From JBBTCX01 sp964494205 (GTDB lineage: Bacteria; Planctomycetota; Phycisphaerae; UBA1845): DNA of 64,000 bases. Position numbers and translations under genes: made by a program. Below are positions 42,477 through 51,832 of the stretch, one piece after another. The stretch is from positions 124,001 to 188,000 of the forward strand of contig CAZBRD010000004.1 of assembly GCA_964494205.1 (NCBI GenBank). The letters run 5' to 3'. The notes beneath the pieces were generated by a model that worked only from the letters and a program-made list of their open reading frames with translations, was not told where the DNA came from and made no database searches. How positions within the stretch are numbered: the stretch's first letter is position 1; each line of letters opens with the position of its first letter.

Positions 42477-43187
42477 TCAGCTCGCCCCGAGCACCTGCTC
42501 GCGAACCCACTCTGCCGTCACGCCCTTCTGCTTCAGCGCCAGCGAAACCCGCGTCTTCTCATCGCGAAGCAGCGCCATCAACAGATGCTCGGGCTCAACC
42601 TCGCCTGCACCCGCACGGTTTGCGGTATCCACTGCCAGAATCATCGTGTGCCAGAACTTGGCACTGCGAAATGCCTTCGAAAGTTCTTGCTGGTGCACCC
42701 ACTCGAAATCACCGTGGCGCGAATGCGCAAGGTCATGCGTGGCATCCACGTTCGATTGCAAAAGTCCCAGCGTTTTCTCACGGAGTCGGTCCAGTTGCAC
42801 GCCCTGCTCGCGCAGCACTTTCGACGGCAAGCCCTCGGTATGCCCCAGCAGCGCCAGCACAAGATGCTCGGTGCCCACATACTTGTGGCTGAATTTCCGC
42901 GCTTCTTCGATGGCTCGCGAAATGACCTCTTTCGTGCCCTTCGTATGCGCCCGACGTCCAACGCCCGAATGCCCCTCCTGATGCTCCATCCGCTCGCTGA
43001 CTTGATCGCGAACCTTCACGAGGTCCACGTCGAACAACCGCAGCGCTTCGGTGGCCACGCATTGCCCTTCGGCGATCAACCCAAGCATGATGTGCTCAGG
43101 CGCGAGGTAATCATCGTTCAACTTGCTGGCCTCGAGATTCGCCAGGGCCATGGCATGGCGAGCGCGGTCAGAAAAGCGTTCAAACAT
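42477..43187 (-). CDS. Stand-alone Clp N-terminal-domain protein (ClpC/ClpS-adaptor-like fold, no ATPase)
   Basis: 236 residues, GGAGAG before the ATG. MFERFSDRARHAMALANLEA and LAPEHIMLGLIAEG are the start of a ClpC N-domain; a second unit is KEVISRAIEEARKFSHKYVG with TEHLVLALLGHTEGL, and a third, more diverged one is VEPEHLLMALLRDEKTRVSL. No Walker motifs, so there is no AAA+ module. ClpC N-domains bind adaptors and substrates such as phospho-arginine proteins; a free N-domain protein may act as adaptor, competitor or sensor for the Clp protease. Comparable stand-alone proteins exist (for example plant ClpT-like and actinobacterial forms). No clp gene is adjacent. Confidence 0.85.
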   Translation of the reverse strand: MFERFSDRARHAMALANLEASKLNDDYLAPEHIMLGLIAEGQCVATEALRLFDVDLVKVRDQVSERMEHQEGHSGVGRRAHTKGTKEVISRAIEEARKFSHKYVGTEHLVLALLGHTEGLPSKVLREQGVQLDRLREKTLGLLQSNVDATHDLAHSRHGDFEWVHQQELSKAFRSAKFWHTMILAVDTANRAGAGEVEPEHLLMALLRDEKTRVSLALKQKGVTAEWVREQVLGAS

Positions 43188-43325
43188 GAGGGTCTCTCTC
43201 CTTCAAACAAGAAACTTTCGACGAGGTGGCAGTGTACCGCCAAGGTGGGAATCAAGCCAGAACTGACTCGCGAAAAGGGCCGGCAGACTTGTGAATCGTT
43301 GGCGAAGCGGTGGGCTGCGACCTGC

Positions 43326-46016
43326 CTATTCGTCGGCAAAACCAGCCAGAACATGCTCCGGCAATTCGTGGTCCGCCTGATCCGGGAAGGATTGTGTATG
43401 CGGTTCGTCCGCGAGATTGTTCGCCAGCTGTTGGAACGCAGTGGAGCAGTTCTGGAATGCTTCCACGACGTTGGGGTCGAACTGCGCCCCCGACGACGAT
43501 TGAATCAGCGAAACAGCCTTTTCATGCGAAAGTGCGTTCTTATAGACTCGCTCGGTCGTCAGCGCATCGTACACATCCGCCACCGCCGCGATACGCGCCG
43601 CCAGCGGGATCTCTTCGCGCGCCACCCCGCGCGGGTAGCCTTGGCCATTGTACCACTCATGATGAGCGAAGGCGATGTCCGCCGCCATCATCAGGAACTT
43701 CGCACCCGGTGTCCGGTCCACGACCGATTGGATGGCCTTCGCGCCGATGCGGGTGTGTGTTCGCATGATCGCGCGTTCGTCCGGCGTGAGTTGCGCGGGC
43801 TTGTAGAGAATGTTGTCCGGAATGGCTACCTTTCCGATGTCATGCAGTGGCACCGCACGCCGCAGATCGGATATGAATTGATCGCTGATCTGCGAGCCAT
43901 AGCAATTCAACGCCCGGAGTTCATTCGCGAGAATGAGACAGAATTGCGTCACGCGATCGAGGTGACGTCCCGTGTCCGAATCGCGATACTCCGCCAGTTT
44001 GGCCAGCGCGACAACAATCGAATCTCGCGCTTCGTCGCGCGCCTTGCGACTAAGGCAATCGTTGATGGCCGACGCCGCGATGTTGCCGACCAGCTCGACA
44101 TATTCAAGTTCCAGCGGCGCGAACTCCTCTCCCGTCTGGCGGCCTGCGATGGTCATCACCCCGACGATCGATTCAGGCGATTGCAGCGGCAACACTACAG
44201 CCGGTGCATCCGCCAGCAGGAAATGATCAGGGCTGTCGGCGTCACTTTGGCTCAGCACAATGCAGCCCGACGACACGGCAGAGCCGTCAAAAACAGTCCC
44301 CACCGGCCCAACACCGCGACGCAAGCGCAATCGATCCGCCTGTTCCCCATCAAGTCCGATCGAGCGGGCCACTTCAAGCAACTGACCCGAACGATCCGGC
44401 AGAAGCACAGCTACCTGACGACAGCAAGTCAACTCTGCCATGGCGGCCACACTTCGTTCCATGACAACGGCGAGCGATTCGGCCGCAGCCAATCGCCAGC
44501 AAAACTCGGACACCAGCGCCAACGCGCGCGACTGCTCTCCGCGAACGGCGTTGCTGCGTTGCAGCGATCGCCGCAACCGCACCATGGTCTCGATGCGCCG
44601 CGAGAGAACGACAAGCGATATGGGTTTGACGACATACTCGTCAATTCGAGAATCGAACTGTTGGCAAGTCGAAAGCGTTTGTCGATCCAACGCAAGCACG
44701 ATCGGAACTTCGCGTGTGACGGGATCGGCCTTCAGCGAATCAAGCCACTGTCTTCGCGAGCTTTCATCCAGGGAATCATTAATGAATATTACATCCGGCA
44801 ATTCAAGCAGCTGACCAGTGCCCACGACACCCGGTTCCACTTCGAGAAGCGCACAGCCGATTTGCTTCATGGCATCGCGAAGCGGATCAGCCGAACGGCG
44901 GTCAGCTCCAACCAGCAGGACCCTTGCTTCCTTGATAGCGAATTCCTCAGAAGTCGGCGCGATCGCAGAAACAGCTCCGGGCCGACCAGACTCAGCTTCC
45001 TGCTTCAACGTATTAGGCATCTCGAGATCGTCAGACGAAGCGGCGAAAACGCGATTACGTCCCGAGTTCTTGGCTTCGTACAAGGAGTGATCCGCCAGAC
45101 GCACCAGATCGTCCGGTTGCTTCATGTCCGGCCTGCGGTCGGCTACGCCCAGGCTGATCGAAACGCTCAGCGGTTTCCCCTGGACCGTAATCACCCCCGC
45201 CTGAACAGTTGCCCGCATGCGCTCGGCCGCTCGAACGGCCTGGGCAGCTGTCGAACGCGGACAGACGACAAGAAACTCCTCGCCGCCGATACGATAAACG
45301 GGTTCACCGGCGCGGGCCGCACGGCGCAACAAGCGGGAAGTTTCCTTCAACACCACATCGCCGACCGCGTGCCCATAAGTGTCATTCAGCCGCTTGAAGT
45401 GATCGATGTCGATCATAATGCATGCGAGCGGTTCCTGATGTCGTGCAGACGTAATCCACAATTCGCTCAAATGTGCAAAGGCCTCGCGTCGATTGGGTAA
45501 GCCGGTCAATTCATCTGTAGTTGCAAGGTCTTTGAGTTTCCGGTTGGCCTCGGCGAGCTGATTGTTCGCGATTTCGGCCAGTGCGTTGGATCGATGCACT
45601 TCGCGGTTCTTGGCTTCGAGCTCACGCTGCAATTTCAGGTTTCGCTCGGCTGCGCGAATGCGCGCCAGCAATTCGCGGCGATCAACGGGCTTCGAAATGC
45701 AATCATCCGCGCCCGCGTCAAACGCGTCGATGAATATCTCGCGATCGTTTTGTGCGGTGAGAAGAATGATATGCGCGAATCGAATGCCTTCGTGCGAACG
45801 GATCGCCCTGCAAAGGTCCAATCCATCCATTTCGGGCATGATCCAGTCGGTAATGACCAGCGAAATACCCTCGGCCAGAAGGATGCGCATGGCTTCCGCG
45901 CCGTTGTTCGCGGTTAATGTGGAATAACCCGCCTGAGCAAGTTGCCGCTCGAGGAGTTGAACGATGGATGCGTCGTCATCCACGATCAGAATCGTCCGAG
46001 TTTGGGTGTCGGACAT
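43326..46016 (-). CDS. REC-GGDEF-REC-GAF-HD-GYP cyclic-di-GMP signalling protein
   Basis: 896 residues from the ATG at 46016 (GGAG seven bases upstream). Receiver 1 has acidic D13-D15, phospho-acceptor Asp57 (ITDWIMPEMDG) and Lys109 (SKP). The GGDEF domain (about 160-325) has an intact active site written GGEEF at 244-248, but the inhibitory I-site is RAGE instead of RxxD. A second receiver-like domain (365-480) keeps a VKP end but lacks a clear phospho-acceptor. A GAF-like domain spans about 500-655. The HD-GYP domain has HDIGK (725-729) and HHEWYNGQGYP (785-795). It could both make and degrade cyclic di-GMP. One base separates its start from the HDOD gene stop, so they are co-translated. 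Confidence 0.93.
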   Translation of the reverse strand: MSDTQTRTILIVDDDASIVQLLERQLAQAGYSTLTANNGAEAMRILLAEGISLVITDWIMPEMDGLDLCRAIRSHEGIRFAHIILLTAQNDREIFIDAFDAGADDCISKPVDRRELLARIRAAERNLKLQRELEAKNREVHRSNALAEIANNQLAEANRKLKDLATTDELTGLPNRREAFAHLSELWITSARHQEPLACIMIDIDHFKRLNDTYGHAVGDVVLKETSRLLRRAARAGEPVYRIGGEEFLVVCPRSTAAQAVRAAERMRATVQAGVITVQGKPLSVSISLGVADRRPDMKQPDDLVRLADHSLYEAKNSGRNRVFAASSDDLEMPNTLKQEAESGRPGAVSAIAPTSEEFAIKEARVLLVGADRRSADPLRDAMKQIGCALLEVEPGVVGTGQLLELPDVIFINDSLDESSRRQWLDSLKADPVTREVPIVLALDRQTLSTCQQFDSRIDEYVVKPISLVVLSRRIETMVRLRRSLQRSNAVRGEQSRALALVSEFCWRLAAAESLAVVMERSVAAMAELTCCRQVAVLLPDRSGQLLEVARSIGLDGEQADRLRLRRGVGPVGTVFDGSAVSSGCIVLSQSDADSPDHFLLADAPAVVLPLQSPESIVGVMTIAGRQTGEEFAPLELEYVELVGNIAASAINDCLSRKARDEARDSIVVALAKLAEYRDSDTGRHLDRVTQFCLILANELRALNCYGSQISDQFISDLRRAVPLHDIGKVAIPDNILYKPAQLTPDERAIMRTHTRIGAKAIQSVVDRTPGAKFLMMAADIAFAHHEWYNGQGYPRGVAREEIPLAARIAAVADVYDALTTERVYKNALSHEKAVSLIQSSSGAQFDPNVVEAFQNCSTAFQQLANNLADEPHTQSFPDQADHELPEHVLAGFADE

Positions 46017-46017
46017 A

Positions 46018-46998
46018 CTAACGCTCCGATCGGGCGGTAATCGCTGCGACCTCATCGTCAAGCGCGCCTACAGTCTCGCGAGTTCTTTGTGCCTGCGCAT
46101 ATATCTCGGCGAGCGGTGGAACACGTCGCGTTTTGACTTGATAGACCTCGGCGGCCTCGCGCCATTCTCCAGAGATGGCATCGAATACTTCATGGTAAAC
46201 ATCAGGCGGAATGCCCAACCGGTTGGCCTTGATGGTCAATTCAGACAAGGCGTCGCGATGTACCGAGTCCTGCGTAAGTATGGCGGACACGACCCCGGAG
46301 AAATGAAGAATTTGCGACATCGATTGCGAACGGTTTTCAGGTGTCTTCTTCAGCGTTTCGGGATCGTCCTGATTCAGAACGGCCTGAGAGAATACTTCGG
46401 GGATATGCCAGTCAGCCATCATCATGCAGGTCAGTTCGTTGTGGTTCACCTGAAACATGGAGGTCTCAAGTTCCGCGAGTTCGGATGGATCTCCCTGGTG
46501 GACGACACGCAGGACGGCCTCGTATCGATCGGGGAACACTGTCGCCAGTGCCAAACGACCTACCTTGCTCAAGAGTCCACATGTGAACGCTTCGTCCGGT
46601 GCGAAAGTTCGCAATCGTTGGGCCAAGTGACGGGTTGAGGTAGCGCGAGCCAACGAATCGGCCCAGAAGTTGTCGTAGTCAAAGGCTGCACACTTTCCGA
46701 TGCGATAGTTTTTGACCAGCGAAAAGCTCAAGGAAAGCGTCGTGACCGTTCTTAGTCCCAGCAACGCCACCGCGCGCATGACCGACGCTACCTGTCGAGA
46801 CATACCTGCCAGGGGAGAGTTGACGACTTTCAGTAGTCGGCCGGAAAGCGCGGGATCCGATTCCACCACCTCAGCAATAGATTCCAATTTGATATCAGGA
46901 TTGTCTGCAAGCTCGAGGATGCGCAGCGCAACGCCGGTGGGAGACGGCAAATTGCCAGAGGTCTTGATTTCGTTGTATGCCTGGCTCGCCATGTACAT
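46018..46998 (-). CDS. HDOD-domain signalling protein
   Basis: 326 residues from the ATG at 46998 (frame opens three codons earlier at TTG; no strong ribosome-binding site). The HDOD domain covers about 12-205: LPSPTGVALRILELADNPDI, IAEVVESDPALSGRLLKVVN, VASVMRAVALLGLRTV and FAPDEAFTCGLLSKVGRLAL. HDOD domains share the HD fold but lack metal residues, and act as output or scaffold modules in regulation of chemotaxis, natural competence or type IV pili. The C-terminal 100 residues are helical with no known motif. Coupling to the next gene (stop TAG, one base, ATG) predicts a shared complex with the GGDEF/HD-GYP protein. Confidence 0.88.
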   Translation of the reverse strand: MYMASQAYNEIKTSGNLPSPTGVALRILELADNPDIKLESIAEVVESDPALSGRLLKVVNSPLAGMSRQVASVMRAVALLGLRTVTTLSLSFSLVKNYRIGKCAAFDYDNFWADSLARATSTRHLAQRLRTFAPDEAFTCGLLSKVGRLALATVFPDRYEAVLRVVHQGDPSELAELETSMFQVNHNELTCMMMADWHIPEVFSQAVLNQDDPETLKKTPENRSQSMSQILHFSGVVSAILTQDSVHRDALSELTIKANRLGIPPDVYHEVFDAISGEWREAAEVYQVKTRRVPPLAEIYAQAQRTRETVGALDDEVAAITARSER

Positions 46999-47377
46999 CT
47001 CAGCCAAGTTACGGACGACAGCATTCCGTCCTCGACGATTTCTCGTCGTCCAACCATCAACGAAACAACAAGAGTGGTCGGAAATGAATGGTGATGCGGC
47101 CAGGAGAGCTTTCGCCGCGAAAACACATCGGCGGGCGGCCCTCCTAAACGCAGAAGCACCAGTATTACCTACCAGTTCTTGCGGACCCCACGCTGAAAGT
47201 TCATCGTCCCTTCAGGTGTAACGGGTGAATTCAAGGTGGGTTCGGGACTTCGACGCTGAAAGAGCGAAATCACTACTTGAATATCTGAATTGGTCGTCCC
47301 ATAAGGGTTACGAATTGGATTCGTGACAGACGAATCAAGCGCTTTTGCGCGGCAAACGTGGATTCGTCAGCGAAAGG
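46999..47377. other. Spacer of 379 bases between HDOD gene and phosphoesterase gene
   Basis: Upstream region of the HDOD/GGDEF operon. It holds one small hairpin (CGACGA-TTTC-TCGTCG near 47033). I could not identify a convincing promoter, terminator or coding frame. Confidence 0.4.
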
Positions 47378-48817
47378 TTATCGAACCGAAACGCCAGCCA
47401 ACTCTGCCGCAAGTCGACGCATTGGCTCATAGGGATCCTGAAGAATGGGGGCATGGGTTGGGTCATTGGGCAGCGTGGCGGGTGTTAGATGAGAGAACTG
47501 GCGATAGCGCAGCGTTATTTCACCGTCGTCCTTGTGCCGCCAGATTTCTATGAACCGGCCTTCCTGCGGGGCATCCATCAGCGAACCCGTCACGATTTCG
47601 AGATATCCCCCGCGATCGATGACGGCGTTTCGATGCCAATGCCCGGCGAGGTGCATTTTCACGCATGGAAACTCGTTGAGCAGATCGACCATGGAACTCT
47701 CAACCAGACTCGATCCGTAGACAGACAATAATGAACCGCTCGGGTGATGAGTGGCCACGATCACAACTTCACCAGCCTCTTCGGCCTTTTCCAGCTCGCG
47801 ACGCAGAAACGCGCGCTGTGCCACTGAGATGGCACCCTCTGAATGGACAATGGTCGGCAACTCGATGGCTGGCGTAGATGAGTTCAAAACGATCAGCCGT
47901 ATCCCCGGAGCAGCCAACGTGCTGAACCACGTGCGATCGGGACGATCAAGATCAAACCCGTGGCCAGAAGGTTCACCGACGCTTGTTCCAAATAATTCAA
48001 CGGCTTCCGTCCACGTCGCGAATCGCCTTGCTTCGTTCGGCTCCACGTAGGTAGCCAACCCAACCGTCGGGGGCCCGGGATTTGCGTCCGTGATAACTCC
48101 CCAGCCGAAGGATGCGAGCGGGTCGAGTCGAACCGGCAGCGTGAAACCGACTCTCTGCTGATACGGTAGCGGGCTGATCAAATGCCCGAACGCATCTGAG
48201 ACAATCGGGAACACACCCACGGCGAAATGATCATGATTACCAAAAACGTTGTACCAGGCGATCGTCGGCAGCGGTCCATGCACGCCGTTGCGATACAGAC
48301 CCTGCGCTGTGAACGGCTCATGCGGGTCCATCAATGGTTCGGGCTTCATATCATCGCTGCGATCATCTGGTCCCGATCGCGGATCGATGAGGCCGCCGTC
48401 GAACACACCCACGAACCATTGCCACTCGTTCCATTGATTGTTGTCAACCGCGTCGCCGGTGTGAACGACAAAATGCACCGGCCCTTCTGCCACGTGCAGC
48501 TTGTTGATTGCTCGGAGCGTGCCGTCGAGGACCTGTGTCGAGTAAGCCTCCTGCGGCCGCCACGCGCTTCGCGTTAATTCTGCAAACAGCGTCAGACGCG
48601 CGGGAGACTCTTCGTCGGTCACGTGGGCATCGCTGATGTGCGCAAACCTCGCCAATAGTTCATACCGCGTGGGGTCAATCGGCTCGTTCGATTCGTTCGG
48701 CAGATAAACATCCTGAACAGCTCCGCAGCCGCTGAATAGTGAAATCCATAGCCAAACAGAGTTGACGGCTAATTGCCGAAAGCAAGTTCGCATCCTTGGA
48801 CTACACCCAGCGCGCAT
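47378..48817 (-). CDS. Secreted calcineurin-like metallophosphoesterase
   Basis: 479 residues. The N-terminal hydrophobic stretch VNSVWLWISLFSGCGAV ends in a lipobox-like SGC, so a lipoprotein is likely. All five metallophosphoesterase motifs are visible: HISDAHV (DxH), VVHTGDAVDN (GDxxD), YNVFGNHDHF (GNHD), VATHHPSG and HLAGHWHRNAV (GHxH). These bind two metal ions. Predicted to hydrolyse phosphoesters on the outer side of the inner membrane; substrate unknown. The insert between GDAVDN and GNHD is long. The start at 48817 has AGGA seven bases upstream; an alternative ATG is at 48793. Divergent from the membrane protein gene at 48930. Confidence 0.88.
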   Translation of the reverse strand: MRAGCSPRMRTCFRQLAVNSVWLWISLFSGCGAVQDVYLPNESNEPIDPTRYELLARFAHISDAHVTDEESPARLTLFAELTRSAWRPQEAYSTQVLDGTLRAINKLHVAEGPVHFVVHTGDAVDNNQWNEWQWFVGVFDGGLIDPRSGPDDRSDDMKPEPLMDPHEPFTAQGLYRNGVHGPLPTIAWYNVFGNHDHFAVGVFPIVSDAFGHLISPLPYQQRVGFTLPVRLDPLASFGWGVITDANPGPPTVGLATYVEPNEARRFATWTEAVELFGTSVGEPSGHGFDLDRPDRTWFSTLAAPGIRLIVLNSSTPAIELPTIVHSEGAISVAQRAFLRRELEKAEEAGEVVIVATHHPSGSLLSVYGSSLVESSMVDLLNEFPCVKMHLAGHWHRNAVIDRGGYLEIVTGSLMDAPQEGRFIEIWRHKDDGEITLRYRQFSHLTPATLPNDPTHAPILQDPYEPMRRLAAELAGVSVR

Positions 48818-48929
48818 GTGGCAATCCTAACTGATTTCGCCGTTAAGTCTCCGTGCGACTCGCGTGGCCTGGCCAAACGCGCAACGTCCCCTCTGGCGAC
48901 CGCTCACGAGGCTGGAGTATATTTCGACC

Positions 48930-50666
48930 GTGAACAGGTCGTACATTCCAACCGCGCTGGTGGCGATTATTTATTGCATCATCGTGTTCTTTGTGCCCAA
49001 GAACGGGTTTTGGATCAACGACAACGGCTGCAAGCTTCTGCAAACTCGCAACCTCGATGCGAAAGGGCCTTCAGACGCATCGATCGATTGGCCCGGTGCG
49101 TCGATCGATCCTGATTTTCGCTTCGTCCCCATTCGACCGCCATTCGGCTACGTGGACGAAGCCAAACTGTTCATCCAGTATTCGCCCATTTTTGCGCTAC
49201 TCTCGGTTCTGCCGTACCGCGCGTTTGGCATGGCGGGACTTTACATTCTTCCTCTGATCGGAGGAATCCTAACGATCGAAGCCGTGCGAAGGCTCAGTGT
49301 GCTGCTCATATTTGGGAATCCTGCGCCAACCGCTGGCGACACGACGGCTGAGTCGCTTGCAAAGTATGCGGCATTGTTCGGCGCTCTCGTCGCAGGGCTT
49401 GCAACACCTATCATGTTCTACAGCTCGGTTTTCTGGGAACACACCATTTCTATCGCGCTCGTCTCATGGGCGGCTGTGCTCATGGTCAAGCGATTTCTCG
49501 GAGCGGGCAAAGGAACGCTCATCGGTTCGGCGGCCGCGCTGGCGCTCTCTATCTACTTTCGCGATGACATGTACCTGCTGGCAGCCGTGTGGGTTGCGAT
49601 GCTCTTTTTCTCCCGATACACCCACCGCGACTCGATCTTGTTCGTCATCACCGGGTTAATCGTCTGCATCCCACTGTGGACATATCACTATTTCCTTCTG
49701 GGCAATCCGCTCGGGTTTCACTTCAGCGGTACCGGACCGTTTCATGCAGGTTTTTCGATCTACCTATCTGAGCGCTGGTCTGTTTTCCGCAATCTGTTTC
49801 TCAGCTCGCTTTCGCATTCGCAAGCATCGATTATGTCTTCTATTCCGTTCTTTTTGTGTTTGCTCATCGCAGCCAAAAAACGGCTCGCATTGAGCTCGCA
49901 AGTAACCGTGCTCATGTCAGTCATCGCTTGCGTCGCTGGCTTGGGAATCTTGCTCGATCATCTTTCGTCTCCGCTCCCGTTGCGTCATCTCTTGTCATCA
50001 TTCAGTTTTTTCGCGGCCAGCCCAATCCTGTTGATCGCTTCGTTCGGGCCTTCGAACGAATCTCTCCACACCACCGTACATACATTCGCGATTCGATGGA
50101 TCATTAGACTATTGCTCGGGTATTTTCTTCTTTATGCGCTGGTCGCCCCGCCCGAAAACGCAACGGCCATCCAGTGGGGTTGTCGTTTTCTGCTGCCGGG
50201 GTATCCACTACTTGCCGCACTCGCTGGAGCGACTCTCGCTCAAGTGTACCGGCAGAGAGATGGCGAAAAGCTGATGCGATGGCTTGCAGGTTCGCTGCTC
50301 GCGATTTCGATTGCGTTGCAAGCCTATTCGATTTCGCTGCTCTATCGCCGCCAGAACACGTGCGCCCAGTTGAATCGTATCGTCTCGCAGCAAAAGGCGG
50401 ACGCGATCGTGACCGACGCATGGTTCCTCGGGCAGGAACTTGCGCCGATCTTCTTCGACCGGCCCATATTTCAATTCACACAACATTCTCAATGGCCGGA
50501 ACTCGAATCCATGCTTTTCGATCATGGCGTGCAAAGTGTACTACTCATTCAGGACCTGCGCTCCGGCGTGTCTCCTCCGCGGCTGGCGATCTTCGATGAT
50601 GGGATGGGACTGATTCGTGTCGGCATGCAGGTCCAATCGATCGCTCCGGGCGCGGGCCATCAATGA
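48930..50666 (+). CDS. GT-C-like polytopic membrane protein
   Basis: 578 residues from the GTG at 48930, preferred because GGAG lies 12 bases upstream and it starts just before the first helix; the frame is open from 48864. Around eleven hydrophobic helices, starting IPTALVAIIYCIIVFFV and ending AGSLLAISIALQAYSISLLY. After the first helix comes NGFWINDNGCKLLQ, with Asp in the position of the catalytic acidic residue of GT-C enzymes, and later FYSSVFWEHTISI and YFRDDMYLLAAVW. A small C-terminal domain (DAIVTDAWFLGQELAPIFF) faces one side. Predicted glycosyltransferase or related polyprenyl-sugar enzyme; substrate unknown. Confidence 0.7.
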   Translation: MNRSYIPTALVAIIYCIIVFFVPKNGFWINDNGCKLLQTRNLDAKGPSDASIDWPGASIDPDFRFVPIRPPFGYVDEAKLFIQYSPIFALLSVLPYRAFGMAGLYILPLIGGILTIEAVRRLSVLLIFGNPAPTAGDTTAESLAKYAALFGALVAGLATPIMFYSSVFWEHTISIALVSWAAVLMVKRFLGAGKGTLIGSAAALALSIYFRDDMYLLAAVWVAMLFFSRYTHRDSILFVITGLIVCIPLWTYHYFLLGNPLGFHFSGTGPFHAGFSIYLSERWSVFRNLFLSSLSHSQASIMSSIPFFLCLLIAAKKRLALSSQVTVLMSVIACVAGLGILLDHLSSPLPLRHLLSSFSFFAASPILLIASFGPSNESLHTTVHTFAIRWIIRLLLGYFLLYALVAPPENATAIQWGCRFLLPGYPLLAALAGATLAQVYRQRDGEKLMRWLAGSLLAISIALQAYSISLLYRRQNTCAQLNRIVSQQKADAIVTDAWFLGQELAPIFFDRPIFQFTQHSQWPELESMLFDHGVQSVLLIQDLRSGVSPPRLAIFDDGMGLIRVGMQVQSIAPGAGHQ

Positions 50667-50806
50667 CAGAACCCATTTGGCCATGAACGCAATGCGCCAC
50701 GTGCGTCCCATAGACAACTGGTCTCACCGATATGGTTGGCCCTTATCGCCACCAGTCTGGCTGACGTTTCGCCCAATTGTGCCGGTTTTCTCGTGCGTGG
50801 AGCCAC

Positions 50807-50835
50807 TTGAGCCGATGATGCAAGCGTTCTATACT
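50807..50835 (+). promoter_or_regulatory. Candidate sigma-70 promoter of cysC
   Basis: TTGAGC at 50807-50812, a 17-base spacer, TATACT at 50830-50835. The predicted start is near 50842, about 34 bases before the cysC GTG at 50876. Confidence 0.6.
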
Positions 50836-50875
50836 TCGCCTTTTTGACCTGTTTTATGCTGAGGGAGAAGGTACT

Positions 50876-51496
50876 GTGACGACGATCAAAGCAACGAATA
50901 TCAAGTGGCACGAGGGGCACGTCAGCCGCGAAGAACGCGAGAATCTGCTTGGCCAAAAGGGCGCACTCATTTGGATGACCGGCCTCAGCGGATCAGGCAA
51001 GAGCACCATCGCGTACACGCTGGAACACCTGCTCGTGCAGCGTAAGCATATGAGCTACGTGCTCGACGGCGACAACATCCGCCACGGCCTCAACAAGAAC
51101 CTCGGCTTCAGCGCGGATGATCGCACGGAAAACATTCGCCGTATCGGCGAAGTCGGCAAGCTCTTTGTCGACTCGGGCATCATTACCATCACCGCGTTCA
51201 TCAGTCCGTATCGCGCCGATCGCGACAACGCCCGCCAAATTCTTGGCGAGGGCAACTTCTTCGAAGTGCACTGCAACACGCCGATCGAAACGTGCGAGAA
51301 GCGTGACCCGAAAGGTCTATACAAGAAAGCCCGCGCCGGCGAGATCAAGGGCTTCACGGGTATTGATGACCCCTATGAAGCGCCGAACAAACCCGAATTG
51401 ACGATCGACGCAACCAATACATCACCACAAGACGCGGCGATCATGCTGGTCAACATGCTGGAAAAAGCGGGCAAGATTCCGGCGCTAAAGGACTAG
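50876..51496 (+). CDS. cysC: Adenylylsulfate kinase
   Basis: 206 residues, GTG start with GGGAGAAGG upstream. Walker A GLSGSGKST at 36-44, DGDNIRHGLN (64-73) for adenylylsulfate binding, LGFSADDRTENIRRIGEV, the FISPYRADR loop with the phosphorylatable Ser, and DPKGLYKKARAGEIKGFTGI. The enzyme phosphorylates adenosine 5-prime-phosphosulfate to PAPS with ATP. It is free-standing, not fused to cysN, and no other sulfate-activation gene is in the window. PAPS may serve assimilation or sulfation of surface glycans; the sulfation option is only an inference from neighbouring envelope genes. It has its own promoter and a strong terminator. Confidence 0.97.
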   Translation: MTTIKATNIKWHEGHVSREERENLLGQKGALIWMTGLSGSGKSTIAYTLEHLLVQRKHMSYVLDGDNIRHGLNKNLGFSADDRTENIRRIGEVGKLFVDSGIITITAFISPYRADRDNARQILGEGNFFEVHCNTPIETCEKRDPKGLYKKARAGEIKGFTGIDDPYEAPNKPELTIDATNTSPQDAAIMLVNMLEKAGKIPALKD

Positions 51497-51499
51497 GCA

Positions 51500-51527
51500 T
51501 CAGAACCGCGACCGCAAAGAAGCGGCC
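51500..51527. repeat. TCAGAACCGCGACCGCAAAG phrase (copy 2; copy 1 at 39312)
   Basis: Lies directly behind the cysC stop; matches 39312-39339 with two substitutions. Confidence 0.65.
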
Positions 51528-51574
51528 TCGATCTTATTTCGAGTAGCTCGTCAATAATCCCACGACGACTTCGC

Positions 51575-51604
51575 AGTGCCGAGAATCCGTTCTCGGCACT
51601 TTTT
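51575..51604 (+). terminator. Intrinsic terminator of cysC
   Basis: AGTGCCGAGAA at 51575-51585 pairs with TTCTCGGCACT at 51590-51600, loop TCCG, followed by a run of T to 51604. The stem is a member of the GTGC-GAGAA inverted-repeat family also seen at 39756 and 53313. The R5 phrase follows at 51609-51645. Confidence 0.85.
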
Positions 51605-51832
51605 GTTTGGTCTTTGCGCCTTCGTGTCTTTATAGTTCATCTTTGGTCGCATTCGTCAATTCTTATTCGCCCGATAAGGCTCACCGTCCGCTGATATCGA
51701 CTCGCTCTCATCGCCAGCGGCCACACTTCCGGTCTCCCGCCGGCGAAATTGCCCAAATTGTAGGCTGACCTTTGGTGCGCATGTAGTTCGCCGCGCAAGC
51801 GTCATGCGCATCGAAAGCTCGGGGGGAAAGAC

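Noticed and set aside
42414..45500. Plus-strand open frame of 1028 codons
   Set aside because: It runs antisense across the Clp N-domain gene and the GGDEF/HD-GYP gene, has Arg/His/Gln-rich non-globular content and no family motif; high GC and codon bias of the real genes explain it.
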